From: Doryteuthis pealeii
Taxonomy: Eukaryota > Mollusca > Cephalopoda > Myopsida > Loliginidae
NCBI GenBank assembly: GCA_023376005.1
Contig: CM042152.1
Location: 79,785,417-79,849,416 of the forward strand
DNA: 64,000 bases
Direction: 5' to 3'
Position 1 is the first letter of the stretch. Every line of letters starts with the position of its first letter. The notes under the pieces were generated by a model. The model worked only from the letters and a program-made list of their open reading frames with translations, searched no databases and was not told the origin of the DNA. Of the stretch, positions 26,104-39,200 are shown in pieces. The translations under genes and the position numbers were made by a program.

Positions 26104-29100
26104 TTGAAGGTTTGTCTTATGAACAAATCTTGTCATGGAAATAGTTAACCATTCCTATGTTACCAAAATCTTAAAGTATTTTGTAACAAGCAAATCTCCC
26201 AAACAGATGGAAATAGCTTTGAAATATTTAAAATCTAAACCATTCTATAAATAATGTAATCTACCAAATATAAACTTGAGAAATTTTTTCTTTTTATTGA
26301 ATCCATTTCTGTTTGAAATGTACTTACGGCTTCTGAATGTACTGGATGAACTGCAAAGAGAAGACCAACAAATTGGGCTGATTTATGAGGTAAACGGAAT
26401 AACGACAGGCAAATGTGAATCAGTAGATGAACTACCAAAAGATGAAGAATACAATTCACAATATGGAACGTATAAGGCTTCCCTCCTCCAAGACAGTAAT
26501 TCACTCTGCAATTTGAAAAATAGAATTTCAACATGAATTTAAATTGAAAGGACATAAATAAATAATTTTTCTGCATCTATTATCTCTATTAATAATGGAG
26601 ATTTGGTCTCTATTTGTCTGTAACCAAAACTACATCACTGCTTACATCACAATTATCAAAATCACCAAAATCACCAATACATAGAATAAAGAACAATTAA
26701 TATTTATAAAATGAATAAAAACTGTTTCTTATAATTCAACATCTGAATCCTTTCCATTGTAATAAATAAACTATATATTATTTAAACAAATAAACTATGA
26801 AATTAATTAAAAAATTGTATTACTTTAAAGGGGAAAAATTATTTGCTAAATTTGTAATCAATTTTAAAATTATTTTTTTTTACTCTCGCTCTTTTTTCAG
26901 TAACAAGAAGTTTACAAATAAATAAATACCTAAGATTTTGTGTAAAATTTATGTGTAAAATATTCAAAATAATTATTTGATTAATAATTAATAGATGCAT
27001 GCAATATTTTATTTGAGGGTAACAGAACTAAGTTTCAATTTCAAATTCTTTTATTTTTTTACTCCTGTAATAAATTTGATGATTACACTGGTTTACAAAA
27101 AATTGAGGCAAGCACAAAAATAGCTGTTTTAACCTAATTTGGGGGTGCTGAATTCAGATTGTAAATCCGTTTTTACTCATCACCTCTAGTTTTTTAGATA
27201 TGCATACTGTACATTTTGTACACATACTGTGTGACTTATGTCTTCTTTTTTAGTTATTAACAATAAATGTAAGTGATAGCATTACATTATATATATATAG
27301 CTATATATCAAGACGGATTTTGGCAGTTAAGCACAGCCAACATGTCTCAATCAACAGCCAGTAGTGCACTGTTTTATCTGTAATAAGCTGCTGCAACTGT
27401 TGAAATAAGCACGTATATACTCTGTATATACTAAAATGAGACTATTTAAAAGACTGAAAACTAGAGGTGATAGATATTTTTATAAGTTAGTCTCACTCTT
27501 TTTTTTTTCTTTCTGTCCTTCTTTTCATTATGTTCAATTGAAACAGATTAGCGTTATCACTTCCATGTGCTGATTCCCTCTCTCTATCTTTCTCCTACTC
27601 TCTTTCTTTCTTTCTTTCTTTATAATAAAAAAGGAATGGTCCATTATTTATTGAGGTGAACATTCATAAGAAATAAGAATTTGGCGATTATGTGACACCA
27701 GATAATCAGGATTTACATATTTGCATTTCCTCTTGGACAATTTGGACGGTCTCATTTTTAACCAGAGGGTGTTGCAAGATGATAACGGTTATACAATTTA
27801 TGAACACTGGTATTAGTATATACATTGGTGTATCTATGTAAGTGGAATACATGTTTACTCTGTTTATTTTAATCTGGCGATGAGACAAACAGGGAAAATC
27901 AGAATGTGGAGACTATTGTGACAGTACTGGACCATATGACCTTTAAGCACCCCTTTTGTGATCTCGTTTCATAAGGACATTTTTTCATTTACACCGTTAA
28001 AATCTGATTGTTTGTTAGGAGTTAGGGTTAGGGGTTAGTTTTATAATGTAAAAAAAAATCTAAAAATCATCTGTTAACAAACAACTGGATGTTGACAGTG
28101 TAAATAAAAAAAATGTCCCTATGAAACGAGATTGCAAAAAGGGTGCCTAAAGGTCATATGGTCCAGAGTACTTGCTACCTTCAAGAAAATCATTATTTAA
28201 AATCTTGATTTTTAACATACGTTCAAACACCAGCCATCTCAGCTACAAGGCAGACCCCACTGTGTAAAATAATGCAACTGTTCTTTACAACATTACAGTA
28301 GTTTGAATATCATATAAAACAAATTAGGAAGCGCGTGGTGTAATGGTTAAAGTCATGGGAAATGGACTCGTCACCCCCAAGTTCAAATCCTGGATGTGGT
28401 AATTGCATTTCACTTAGCGCTAATACCCTTGAGAAAGGTATGAATCCTACTCTCCCTCCAGCTATGGATAAATAGTAGGGCAGACTGGGCTCTTTAGCCT
28501 TGGTTAGGCAACCAGTCTAGGAGAAGGAAAACTCTGAATTCAAACCTGTTGAACCCCGCTTAAGGAATTGACCTTGTGTTACATCCTGCTCGTGGAGGGG
28601 TTAGTAAACATATATAAAACAAATTATCAGTAAGAATCAATATGAAGCATCAAATGTCATTTTATTTGTCTGTATTTTGAGACGAAGCTTGATGTGAATA
28701 ATATTGATTTTTTGGACTGTTGTCCTCATTTTTCTTGTGGTGTATATATAGAATATTGGAACAAAAGTCTTGTCTGATACAAAGTGACATTTATTTAATT
28801 AATAAAGACATGTAAATTGAGAAATATATAAACCAAACATTCATAAGTGTTTCTAAAATGTTATGGGTAATTATAGGTCAGATGGGGTTCTTTAGCTTTG
28901 GTTAGGCAACCAATCTCAGAGGCAGGCTTAGTGTAATGGTTATCATCTCAGGAAATGGTATTGGTGACCCAGGTTCAAATCTATATATATATATATCAAC
29001 ACTAATATCAAGGAATCTTCTTGTGAACGTGATCTGGGTATTACTGTCAGCAGTGATTTATGTTGGACGAAACACATCTCTAAAATTGTCAAAAAGGCTG

Positions 29101-30206
29101 AGGGTATCCTGGCGTCACTATTTAAAGCTGTACAAAGCTATGGTGCGGCCACACTTGGAATTTGCATCACCAGTCTGGAACCCCTATCTTGCTCAGAATA
29201 TTAACCTCCTAGAAACTGTACAGAGACGTGCAACCAAACGAATACCCTCCATCAGGCATCTAGCATATTCTGAACTCTTGCTGCCCAGAGAATGGATTCA
29301 TTGAAACTTCGGTGTCTGGCAACTGACTGTTAAACGCTCATAAGGTCATTAATCATCTTAACAACAGCAACCTTGAGCACCTTTTTGATCTCCATCTTTC
29401 TAACACACGTGGGCATGCCTACAAAGTCAGAAAACAGCACTGCTCATGTGAATTTCGGAAATATTTCTTCACACTCACAATTGCGGAGGCATGGAATTAG
29501 CTGCCCACCTCTGTTGTAGGCTGCTGAAACACTGAATCTTTCAAAGCCTCCATGCTTCCTGTAGTCTGCCGACTCTATACCTGATGCCCCTCTCCACACA
29601 CATATGCACACATGCGTGCATATTACTACTGTAATGACACTAATACACTATTCTGTGTACTTGACATGAGACTTTGATGAGTTGTGGTGCACCTGAGCAC
29701 TGTACACAATAAATTTCATTATTTATTTATATACATACACAAAGTATGTATAAGATTAGGTATCAAATGTTTTAGTATCTTCTCTCTGTCTCTAAGTCAG
29801 GTGTTTTATGTAAAAGAAAGATAAATATCCTGTCTGCTTGTAAAGTAAATAAAATAAGATAAAATGTTATTTGTATTGAAATACAAATAAACTTATAAAT
29901 AGATTTGATAAGAACAAAGGGAATCTCACAAGAACAATACTTACTTAATGTACAAAACAAAAGGTATGAACTACGCATGAATAAGCACATGAACACCCAC
30001 ATAGTAAAGTAATATACACGGTGTCCTAAATATGAAGACAAAACATGGTTATATCTATGTACATCTAAAACTACCCTTACGATAAGGTCTACGAAAAACA
30101 CACAAACCTAACATTCCAATGAGACCTATTGTATCTGGTATCATTAACACTCCTAAAAAATATCAAAAACCCGATCAAAAATGTTTATTCCCCTTTAGTA
30201 ACAAAC

Positions 30207-30249
<43 letters not shown>

Positions 30250-33200
30250 TTTTACTTGAAGGCACTTACAACGCATGTATCGCATAAAATTCGATACTTT
30301 TTCTTATAGAAAATGAACTTGACAAGTGTAATCCCAGTAAAGGATGGCTCGATGTGTAGAATACCGTACAGACTGTTTCGACTTTATTAAGTCTCATCAG
30401 CGTATATACTAACGATTTCCCTCCGACAGAAATCGAAACCGGGACTTCAGCAGACACAGTGAAACACTAGTGAAACACTTTTATCGCCTCGGCCACAGTA
30501 CACAGCTGACCATCCTAGCGAAATTAAGCTTGTCAAGTGATACTACACGCCTCTACCATAATAGGTAAGGGGGCGTTATTGAGAGAATAATAACAACAAA
30601 CAGACCGTATGCCCTTCGACGAAGTGAATAAGATTTTTGGATGTTTGTTTTATTTAGAAACGTTGCTGATAAAGTATATATTAAATTTTTACTTGAAGGC
30701 ACTTACAACGCATGTATCGCATAAAATTCGATACTTTTTCTTATAGAAAATGAACTTGACAAGTGTAATCCCAGTAAAGGATGGCTCGATGTGTAGAATA
30801 CCGTACAGACTGTTTCGACTTTATTAAGTCTCATCAGCGGTATATACTAACGATTTCCCTCCGACAGAAATCGATTCGCCGAAGGGCATTCGGTCTGTTT
30901 GTTGTTATTATTCTCTCAATAACGCCCCCTTACCTATTATGGTAGAGGCGTGTAGTATCGCTTGACAAGCTTAATTTCGCTAGGATGGTCAGCTGTGTAC
31001 TGTGGCCGAGGTGATAAAAGTGTTTCACTAGTGTTTCACTGTGTCTGCTGAAGTCCCGGTTTCGATTTCTGTCGGAGGGAAATCGTTAGTATATACCGCT
31101 GATGAGACTTAATAAAGTCGAAACAGTCTGTACGGTATTCTACACATCGAGCCATCCTTTACTGGGATTACACTTGTCAAGTTCATTTTCTATAAGAAAA
31201 AGTATCGAATTTTATGCGATACATGCGTTGTAAGTGCCTTCAAGTAAAAATTTAATATATACTTTATCAGCAACGTTTCTAAATAAAACAAACATCCAAA
31301 AATCTTATATATATATATATATATATATATGCCTACAATATATGTATATATACATACACACACTAACCCCACCTCATGAGCAGGATGCAACACAAGGTCA
31401 ATTTCTTAAGCGGAGTTTAACAGGTTTGAATTCAGAGTTTTCCCATAGACTGGTTACCTAGCCATGTCCAGTCTGCTATTTACCCATAGCTGGAGGGAGA
31501 ATTGGATTCATACCTTTCCCAAGGGTATTAGTGCTATGTGAAATGCCAACAAACATTATATACCCCTGAGTCAGTAGATCATCCACCCTAGAAACGCAAG
31601 GTTCCAGGTTTGATAATGAGCATCGCCATCTCAGCACATGAGCTGCACAGCTTGGATCATCTGTGTGATAAAATGGGGAGCTGATAGTAGGTGTGGCGCT
31701 TCGCCTTAAATGCAAAATAATCTCCATGGTCTAGAACTAGTGAAAAGGGGATACACTCCCGGTAATCCTTAACTTGTTCCTCGAAAATTCCTACCATGAA
31801 ATAAACTGAACCCTCATTTTATGTCCGTGTTTTTGCAATAAATGTTTTATTTTTCTTGCACCCGTTATTTTACAATACTAAATATATTTTCTTTATCTAA
31901 AAACATTTATTGCAAAAACACGGACATAAAATGAGGGTTCAGTTTATTTTATAGTAGGAATTTATGAGGAACAAGTTAAGGATTACCGACTCCCTCACAG
32001 TCTGGCTGATACTGACAATAGACCACTGCGCCAACTTTACTACATTGAAAATCAGAAAAAAAGAAATACGGATTGGAAATAAGTCTTTAATAAAACTCAA
32101 ACTCGCATTCCTTATCTTTGGAGCTTACAGTCAAGTAACGTTGAAAACACTGGTTCCTGCCAGATCACCTAAGTTAAGCAGCAATAAGCCTGTTCAATAC
32201 TTAAGTTTGGTTTGTTTTACGGCATATCAACCTCAGTGGGTCATTTAATGCCGATATCAATACTTAAGTCTTTTAAAGTCATCAGGATGGCTTAATGTTA
32301 GTATCAGCCAGACAGCGGGGGTGTTTATTTCCTTTTCACTAGCACAAGACCAAGGAGATTGTTTTGCAGTGGGGCACCACACCTACCATCAGCTCCTCAC
32401 TTTACTGCACAAATCCCTGTGCGATTCATGCACTGAGACAAAAGAAGATAATGAATGCTAGAAACTAAAGTAGATAAGATTCTAAACATGGTGGGCGGGA
32501 GATGACAAAGATTTCCCATGATTCCCCAACAAAAGAAATAACAAAAAGGCTGACATGAGAAAAGATCAAAAACCATTTCCACTTTTAAATAAAAAGGCAG
32601 ACTGTCCCCCTCCCCTCCAGTCAAAAGGAAAAATCTAATTCAACTATATGAACTTTTTAAATGAGCCAGTCAGAAATTTGAATTCCTTTCAAACGATGTG
32701 AATGGTGACACAATTTCCATCTCCTTTGAAGATGATTGGTCGACATTTTCAAAGTTAACTTGCAGATCTCCATTTTCATTTTCCCACACTTGTTGATCTG
32801 GTTTAAATACGACCATTACAAATATAAAGTTTTATGCTTAAATGATTTCTCTAATGCAATTCAAGTGTTACTAATGAGGTAGCTTATTTTTTTGTTTGAT
32901 TTTGTTCTTCTTCCAATTATAAAACGGACAAGACAGTTTTATTATGCGCAATTAGATTATATCATCACCAGCAGGACTTGTGGATATACCACAGTATGAT
33001 ATTTTAATTAGTCCACCAAGCCTTGATGATCTGTTCCAAGCCTAAACTTACAACCAAGCTTGATTATATTAAGACCATTTTATTGAAAAGTGGTTTGTTT
33101 GTTTATTTGTTTTGTTTTATGGCATATCAACCTCAGTGGGTCATTTAATGCCGATAAGTTTTGAAAGAAATTCATTCTTAATAGATACTCAATATTTTTA

Positions 33201-36200
33201 TAAACACATTTTTCTATTTAACCCATAGATGGAACCCTAACAGGTACTACCACTCTGGGTCAGAGTGCACCAGGGAGCAATGGTGATGATGGGGTGCTCC
33301 ACATTTCCCAGACCTCCTGAATTGGAACCTCACCATCAGTTAGAGTTTAATGTCACACCCAAGACCCTCAGCCACCGCCTTCTAGCACCCATATATTAAA
33401 AAGGGCTTGGGGCTTGCGATAAGGGCAATAGGGTTGGGTCTATCATATAGGTGCTAGGGATTGACATAAACAGCCGATTGATTGGGGGGGGTCAACGACA
33501 GTCTGTCTAACCTAAGTAAGGGTCTAAGAGGAGTGCTGCAGGTCATGGACTTCTCAACCACCAGGATTCCATCCTTAAGTTTGTCTTAACTCTTTCATCT
33601 TATATCTCATAACCTATTAATTTCCTGCCCTGGGGCTGTAGAATACACAGGGGGGGGGGTATTTCTTATATTTTTTCTGTGTAGCATAACCTTTTCCCTT
33701 TCTTTCAAACAGAATAGTCCATTATTTAGCTGAGGTGACAACATTCATAAGAAATAAGAATTTGGTGGATAAGCAACACAAGATAATTAGGATTTACATT
33801 TATGGATTTCATCTTGGGCGATTTGGACAGTTTCATTTTTAACCAGAGGGTACTGCAAAAGGATAACGGTCATACTTTTAAGGAACAAGAGTATTAATAT
33901 ATAGATAGTTGTTCCATCTCTCAGTGGGAGTGGCTATTGCTTCAATGTGCTCTTTGTATATCTATCAGATGATGGATTTGGTTTGGTTGCTATGGAGATC
34001 AAATTTGTGATATGGGATAGCAGTTATTCTTTCTCTATTTCTGAACTTTCATTTGGTAAAACGATATTCATTTTATTAATGGGCAAAGTAAATTAGATCA
34101 AGTGATTTCCCATATTTCTTTCGTACTATTCTTCTCCTCCCCCACCCCATGGTCGGTTTAGCTCAGTTGGTAGAGCATCCAACAAGGAACTACAAGGTTC
34201 CTGGTTTGATATCGGCCCTCACCAACTCAGTGTATGAGTAGAACAACTTGGATCTGTGCAGTAAAGTGAGGAGCTGATGGTAGTGTGGTGCTCCACCTCA
34301 GATGCTAAAAATACAATCTTGGTTTAGCGCTAGTGAAAAGGGGATAGACTTCCTTACTGTCTGGCTGATATTGACTTTCTGCCACTCTGATGACTTTAAA
34401 AATTCTTCTTTTACAAACTGGACATTGTGTTTGGTTTCCTTTCTCTTTTTTTTTTTTTTTTTTTTTTGTAAGCAGAAATAAATGGTAAAAGTAAAGTGGC
34501 CTATTGTCAGTATCAGATGTACAGCAAGGGAGTCTATCCTCTTTTTGATAGCACTAGACCAGGGAGGGTTTTTTTTTTTCTTTTTTTTGCTGAGGTGGAG
34601 CAAAAAAAGATATTTAGCTAAATGGAGCTACCATTACCCCTTGCCCCACATAGGTGAGAGTTTAAAATGTGCAAAGTATTTCAGCCATACCCTGTATATG
34701 GTCCACCTTCATACAAAATGGTTGGTTGGTTGGGTTTTTACAGCATGTCAACCCAATGGGTCATTTTATGCCGAAGAAATTTTGTTTTAATCTTTTTTCA
34801 TGGGTTGTCAATTTTTTCAAACACATTTGTTTCTATTTAACCCATAGATGGGACCCTAACAGGTACTACCACTCCGAGTCAGAGTGGACCAGGGTGCAAT
34901 GGTGATGAAGGGGTGCTCCACATTTCCCAAACCTCCAAAACTGGAACCTCACCATCAGTTAGAGTTTAATGTTATACCCAGGACATTAAGACCCTCAGCC
35001 ACCGCCTTCTAGCACATGTATGATAAAAAGGATTGGGGATTGCTATAATAGCTGCTAGGGCTTAATGTGACCAGCTGATTGATTGGAGGGGGTCTCTCTG
35101 CCTGCCTGTCTAGCCTAAATAAGGGTCAGACTGGATTGTTGCAGGTCATGGACTGCTCAGCCAAAAGGGTTCCGTCCTTAAGCATCACAGGTTGCTACCT
35201 ATAGTCAGTTTCTATTTCTTTCTTTCTTTCTTTCTTTTTCATCTTCTCTTTTATTCCTTTTTGCTTTCTTTGGCCTCTTTCTGCCCATTTAAAAAAAATA
35301 TTATTTCTTTTATTATTTTCTTTTTCTTTCCTTTTCCCCCTCCCTTTCTTTTTCTCACCTTCTCTCTTTCTCCTTTCCCCCCATCCCTTTCTTTTTCTCA
35401 CCTTCTCTCTTTCTCCTTTCCCCTCCCTTTCTTTGTCTCACCTTCTCTCCATGTTCTTACTCTCATTATTTCTTCACCTCTTTTCTTACTTCTTTCCTCT
35501 CCCCTCTCTCTCTCTCTCTCTTTTATTCCCTTCATAAGAGAATCTATTATTTTAGAAAACAAAAAAGACAAAATACCTTTTCGACACAGATTATCACAAC
35601 AAACTCTCTCTCCCTCAAACAATTCTCTTTTTCATGCTTAAGAAAACAAACATGACAAAACCAGATTATTACATCATCCTTTGGCTGTTACAACTGGAAA
35701 CCAACAGATGGGCCGGTTTAGCTCAGTCGGTAGAGTGAACCACAACGGCCCTCGCCAACTCACTGGATGAGTAGCACAGGGATCTGTGTGATAAAGTGAG
35801 GAGTTGATGGTAGGTGTGGCACTCCGCCTCAGATGCCAAAACAATCTCCTTGGTCTAGCGCTAGTGAAAAGGGGATAGACTCCCTCGCCGTTTGCTGATA
35901 CTGATTTTAGGCCATCATCATCACTCCGGAGGGGGGGGAGAAAACCAAAAGGAATAAAAGAGACGAGGATGAAAAAGAAAAAGGAATAACAGAAAGGAAG
36001 ACTCAAAAGTTTTTAAAAAATGACCAGAGAAAAGAGTTTCTTTGAATTTTTGAGTTGATAATTTGGATTATTTGGATTATTCAGACTATTGTCCTCATCT
36101 TTATTGCTATCTTTACAACGTTTCAGCCAATGTGCTCTCCAGTCTTCTTCATTAAGATTACGATATGAAGGTTCCTGAATACTTCTGTAAAATGTTCCAA

Positions 36201-39200
36201 ATTATTACAACGGCATAATACAGTAAATCATCATCATTCCGCTTAAAAATCATCATCATCATCATCAAACTCCGCTTAAATATTGTGTTGCATCCTGTCA
36301 TTCATACATCACACTTAGAATAGAATTGTAAAGTGATGAAAATTGTCACAATTCTCTTATATAAAAACTTTAAAAAAAGAAGATCTATAAAGAATAAATT
36401 AACTGCAAACCACATGTAAAGAATATTTAAACTGAAACCGCAGTTGATTGTATAAAAGTCTCACGCACAAAAGAATATGTGTTTCCCACATTATCTGAAA
36501 GTAGAACATTTTCTATAAAACTTTTTATCTTCTAAAATGACTTAGAATAATTAAAAAAGCAATTTCCATCTAAACATATATAAACGGAATCGGCGATCTG
36601 AGTTCAAATCCTGGACATGTTTCATTTTGCGCTAAAGCCCTTAGAAAAGGCATGAATTCCGCTGTTCTTCCTCCAGCTATGGATAAATAGTTGGGCAGAC
36701 TGGGTCCTTCAGCCTTTGTAAGGCCTTGTAAACAGTCTTGGCAAAGGAAACAGCTTATAAATTGTCCTTGTGTCATACCCTGATCATGGTGGAGGGATTG
36801 GGTGAATACAAACATTCATTCATCTATCTATCTATCTATATATATATATATATAAAGGGCAGTTGTGTGTATGTATGTTACTACGCTGTGTGATAAAGTG
36901 CTCCATGCATCAGCATGGATTTTATTTTACATTTAATATATTAAATAGGAGACATTAAATTTTCTTTTCAGAGTGTCTATGCCCTTTTTTTAACTGACGC
37001 CCCACCAGGTTGGATCAACGTTAGGTCTGTTAACATAGGGTTTTTAATAGGGCATCCTACGAGGATCTAACTAATGATTCAGTAATAATGGATCTGCAAG
37101 ACTAACTCTTTCGGCTGATCCCTCTCTACTCGGGTGATGCTGGGTAGCTACGTCTAGTACATATACAAAGGGCAGTTAGTGTGTATGTATGTATGTCTGG
37201 CTAAAACTACATAAATAAAACAATTAACAATTAACAATTAACAACAAAGTAAATATATGTATATATTAAATATCACTGGTTTTGCTTTTTGTGCTAAAAA
37301 TTAAGGAGATTTGATTTATATTCAAAGATATTTAAAAATTGAAATATACATAGAAATAGCATTGAAATTCTACATAAAATGTTCAGCATTTGTAAATCTT
37401 AAAAGTAAACAAATCAATACACCAGGGTTTTCCCCCCACTCTGTCCATGCAATGCTGGGTAGCCACTTCTAGTTAACGTATATATGGCTGGTTGGTGTTT
37501 AATGGTAGATCAATACTTCATGTGCATTAATAAATTGGGAGAAATTATATACAATTTGCAAGCAAACAGCTTGTGGTCAAATACTTTAGTTTTTGGTTTT
37601 ATAAACTGGCAGAAATAATTTTCACAAGCAGTACCTGTGGATATACCACAGTATGATAATTTAATGATTACAACATTTGATATGTTTACTTAAGAGCTAT
37701 TGCCAAATAGTTCAAAATGTAAAAAGTGTAATTATCTTGATTTAACTCTCTCTCTCTCTCTCACTATTTTTTTTCTTTCTTTTCTTTTTTTCAATTGAAA
37801 AAGATTAGTGTTATCACTTCAACACACTCAGTTTCTCTCTCTATCTTTCCCCTACTCTCTCTATCTCTCTTTCTTTCTTATTATATTTTTTCTGTGTAGC
37901 ATGTCCTTTTTGCTTCCCTTTCTTTCTAATAAAAACGGAATGGTCCATTATTTAGCTGAGGTGACAACACTAATAAGAAATAAGAATTCAGCAATTAAGC
38001 AACACCAGATCATCAGAATTTACATTTTCGCATTTCATCTTGGACTATTAGGACAGTCTCATTTTTAACCAGAGGCAGGATGATAACGGTCATAAGATTA
38101 AGGAATAAGCATATTATAATTTTCATTAACTTCATGTGTATCAATAATCTTGCAAAAATATCTATTTGATCCATAGATGGGAGCTTAACAGGTGCTACAA
38201 CTCTGGTCGGTGGACCTGGGAGTAATGGCACTTATATTGGGAAATCTTTTTGAGTGTTCCACATACGTAAAATATAAACTTCCCATTTTCCCAACAAGTG
38301 ATAGGGTTTCAATGATTGATGGTAAGTATAGTTTTAATATTGAAAAGGCAAGTTGGTTTAGCCCAGGTTTGCAAAGAACTTTATCATAAATATGTAAAGC
38401 TGATCAAAGCTGTTGTGTTTCTTTAACATAAAAGAAGGTGGAGTGAGCCAAGAGTGTAACAGTGATGTGTAAATTAGCATGGAAAAGTTTTAGAAGGAAA
38501 ATAAGAATTATGCGTTAGATTAGAATAGAAAAGTTTAAGGATGGATCATCATAATGCCACAGGGCATTTTTTCTGTTGGTTGAGATGTGTCATGTGGCAA
38601 AGATTTTACAAGCATCACAGATTAATATAACAGCATGTAACATAAAAGAGGAAGGGGAGAGCCAGGAGTGTAACAGTGATGTGTAAATTAGCATGGAAAA
38701 GTTTTAGAAGGAAAATAAGAATTATGCGTTAGATTAGAATAGAAAAGTTTAAGGATGAATCATCATAATGCCACATGGAATTTTTCTATTGGTTGAGATG
38801 TGTCATGTGGCAAAGATTTTACAAGCATCACAGATTAATATAACAGCATGTAACATAAAAGAGGAAGGGGGAGAACCAGGAGTGTAACAGTGATGTGTAA
38901 ATTAGCATGGAAAAGTTTTAGAAGGAAAATAAGAATTATGCGTTAGATTAGAATAGAAAAGTTTAAGGATGGATCATCATAATGCCACAGGGCATTTTTT
39001 CTGTTGGTTGAGATGTGTCATGTGGCAAAGATTTTACAAGCATCACAGATTAATATAACAGCATGTAACATAAAAGAGGAAGGGGGAGAGCCAGGAGTGT
39101 AACAGTGATGTGTAAATTAGCATGGAAAAGTTTTAGAAGGAAAATAAGAATTATGCGTTAGATTAGAATAGAAAAGTTTAAGGATGAATCATCATAATGC

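Larger units (their letters stand above)
30246..31305. mobile_element. Retrozyme-like locus: 437-bp units with hammerheads, two direct and one inverted
   Basis: Unit 1 begins at 30246 and unit 2 at 30683 (437 bp apart), both in minus orientation. Unit 2 runs into an inverted third unit (about 30873-31305). Each unit holds a hammerhead motif, and the complete units also hold a tRNA-like A box (TGGCCGAGGTG, 31003-31013) and B-box-like GGTTTCGATTT (31058-31068), as in a type II tRNA. No ORF. AT tracts bound the locus. Confidence 0.8.

Noticed and set aside
34151..34225. tRNA gene at the head of SINE-A copies
   Set aside because: The A and B boxes are recognisable, but the cloverleaf is incomplete and the sequence continues into the SINE body; the same in all copies.
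35192..35641. 149-residue Phe/Ser/Leu-rich frame
   Set aside because: Lies on a pyrimidine-rich low-complexity tract and an AT-rich flank; no domain pattern.
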